Of a stretch of 64,000 nt of DNA, positions 63,647 to 64,000 are shown piece after piece. The notes below the pieces were generated by a model. That model ran no database searches, had not been told where the DNA came from, and was given only the letters and a program-made list of their open reading frames with translations. Position 1 is the first letter of the stretch, and each line of letters begins with the position of its first letter. A program made the position numbers and the translations under genes. The stretch is from Rhizobium sp. SL42 (GTDB lineage: Bacteria; Pseudomonadota; Alphaproteobacteria; Rhizobiales; Rhizobiaceae), in the NCBI RefSeq assembly GCF_021729845.1, contig NZ_CP063397.1, forward strand, positions 3,424,001 through 3,488,000. Reading direction: 5' to 3'.

Positions 63647-64000
63647 TCAGCTTTTCAGGCCCGGCGCTTCGTGGCCGGTGCGGGCAACATATTCCGTGTA
63701 GCCACCGCCATATTGGAAAGCACCTTCCGGCGTCAGTTCCAGCACCCGGTTCGACAGTTCGGCCAGGAAGTGGCGATCGTGGCTGACGAACAGCATTGTG
63801 CCTTCGAATTGCGAAAGCGCCTTGATCAGCATTTCCTTGGTGTCGAGGTCAAGGTGGTTGGTCGGCTCGTCAAGGACGAGCAAATTCGGTGGGTCGAACA
63901 GCATGATCGCCATGACCAGACGTGCCTTTTCGCCACCAGACAGAACTCGGCAACGCTTGTCGATATCGTCACCGGAAAAGCCGAAGCAGCCGGCCAGCGC
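63647..64000 (-). CDS. ABC-F family ATPase, C-terminal part
   Basis: The frame is open to the window edge; only the last 117 codons are present. It contains an ABC signature LSGGEKARL, Walker B LLVLDEPTNHLDLDTKEML and the H-loop FVSHDRHFL, all typical of the second ATPase domain of duplicated soluble ABC-F proteins (Uup/EttA type), which act on ribosomes. The short tail (YGGGYTEYVARTGHEAPGLKS) has no long coiled coil, so it is not a complete Uup-type C-terminus. Convergent with the PAP2 gene, 6 bp apart. Confidence 0.92.
   Translation of the reverse strand, partial: ALAGCFGFSGDDIDKRCRVLSGGEKARLVMAIMLFDPPNLLVLDEPTNHLDLDTKEMLIKALSQFEGTMLFVSHDRHFLAELSNRVLELTPEGAFQYGGGYTEYVARTGHEAPGLKS

Overview
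The window looks like the chromosome of an alphaproteobacterium of the Rhizobiales, most likely Rhizobiaceae (Rhizobium/Agrobacterium relatives). The reasons are high GC with strong third-position bias, a BacA-type peptide transporter, a GSII-type glutamine synthetase (glnII) beside a DUF2735 gene, DUF1127 and DUF1045 proteins, and palindromic intergenic repeats of a rhizobial style. I saw no transposase, integrase, CRISPR array or rRNA; there is one tRNA, tRNA-Arg(CCG).

1-6.4 kb: end of a polysaccharide-deacetylase-like gene, bacA, an MFS transporter, a small protein, methionine aminopeptidase, a luciferase-like monooxygenase and bdhA. 6.4-31 kb is mainly a purine-degradation region in several transcription units: xdhABC, puuD-guaD, allA-uraH plus two tandem metallophosphoesterases, uraD-alc and puuE. 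Together these give a complete route guanine -> xanthine -> urate -> hydroxyisourate -> OHCU -> allantoin -> allantoate -> ureidoglycolate -> glyoxylate + urea. Interspersed are two LysR regulators, a TetR regulator with visible paired operators, lldD, an MntA/HepT toxin-antitoxin pair directly upstream of allA, and glnII with a near-consensus sigma-54 promoter and a perfect NtrC-type dyad. Nitrogen released from purines and its assimilation are thus encoded side by side.

31-46.6 kb: an FAD oxidoreductase divergent from MnmD (apparently a split MnmC), a multi-PAS hybrid histidine kinase, an MttB-family methyltransferase beside a WYL regulator, an AlkD-like HEAT protein, a divergent PepSY/cytochrome b561 - PepSY/response regulator/kinase locus with an operator-like site between, an RNA helicase and an EamA exporter. 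46.6-52.5 kb: the ATP-grasp / alpha-E / transglutaminase operon, a short J-domain-like protein, a MarR regulator, tRNA-Arg and a methyltransferase.

52.8-62.8 kb is the most unusual part. A reading frame of about 1,551 codons is built almost only of octapeptides (Leu-[Ser/Thr]-[Ser/Thr]-x-Gln-[Val/Ile]-x-Ala) organised into an exact 408-bp (17-octad, 136-residue) super-repeat. It is broken by one extra base at 55375-55378. Upstream and divergent lie a SPINDLY/OGT-like (GT41) glycosyltransferase, UDP-galactopyranose mutase and UDP-glucose 4-epimerase. I infer a possible dedicated O-glycosylation system acting on a giant Ser/Thr-rich repeat protein; this is a hypothesis from context only. The window closes with a PAP2 phosphatase and a partial ABC-F ATPase.
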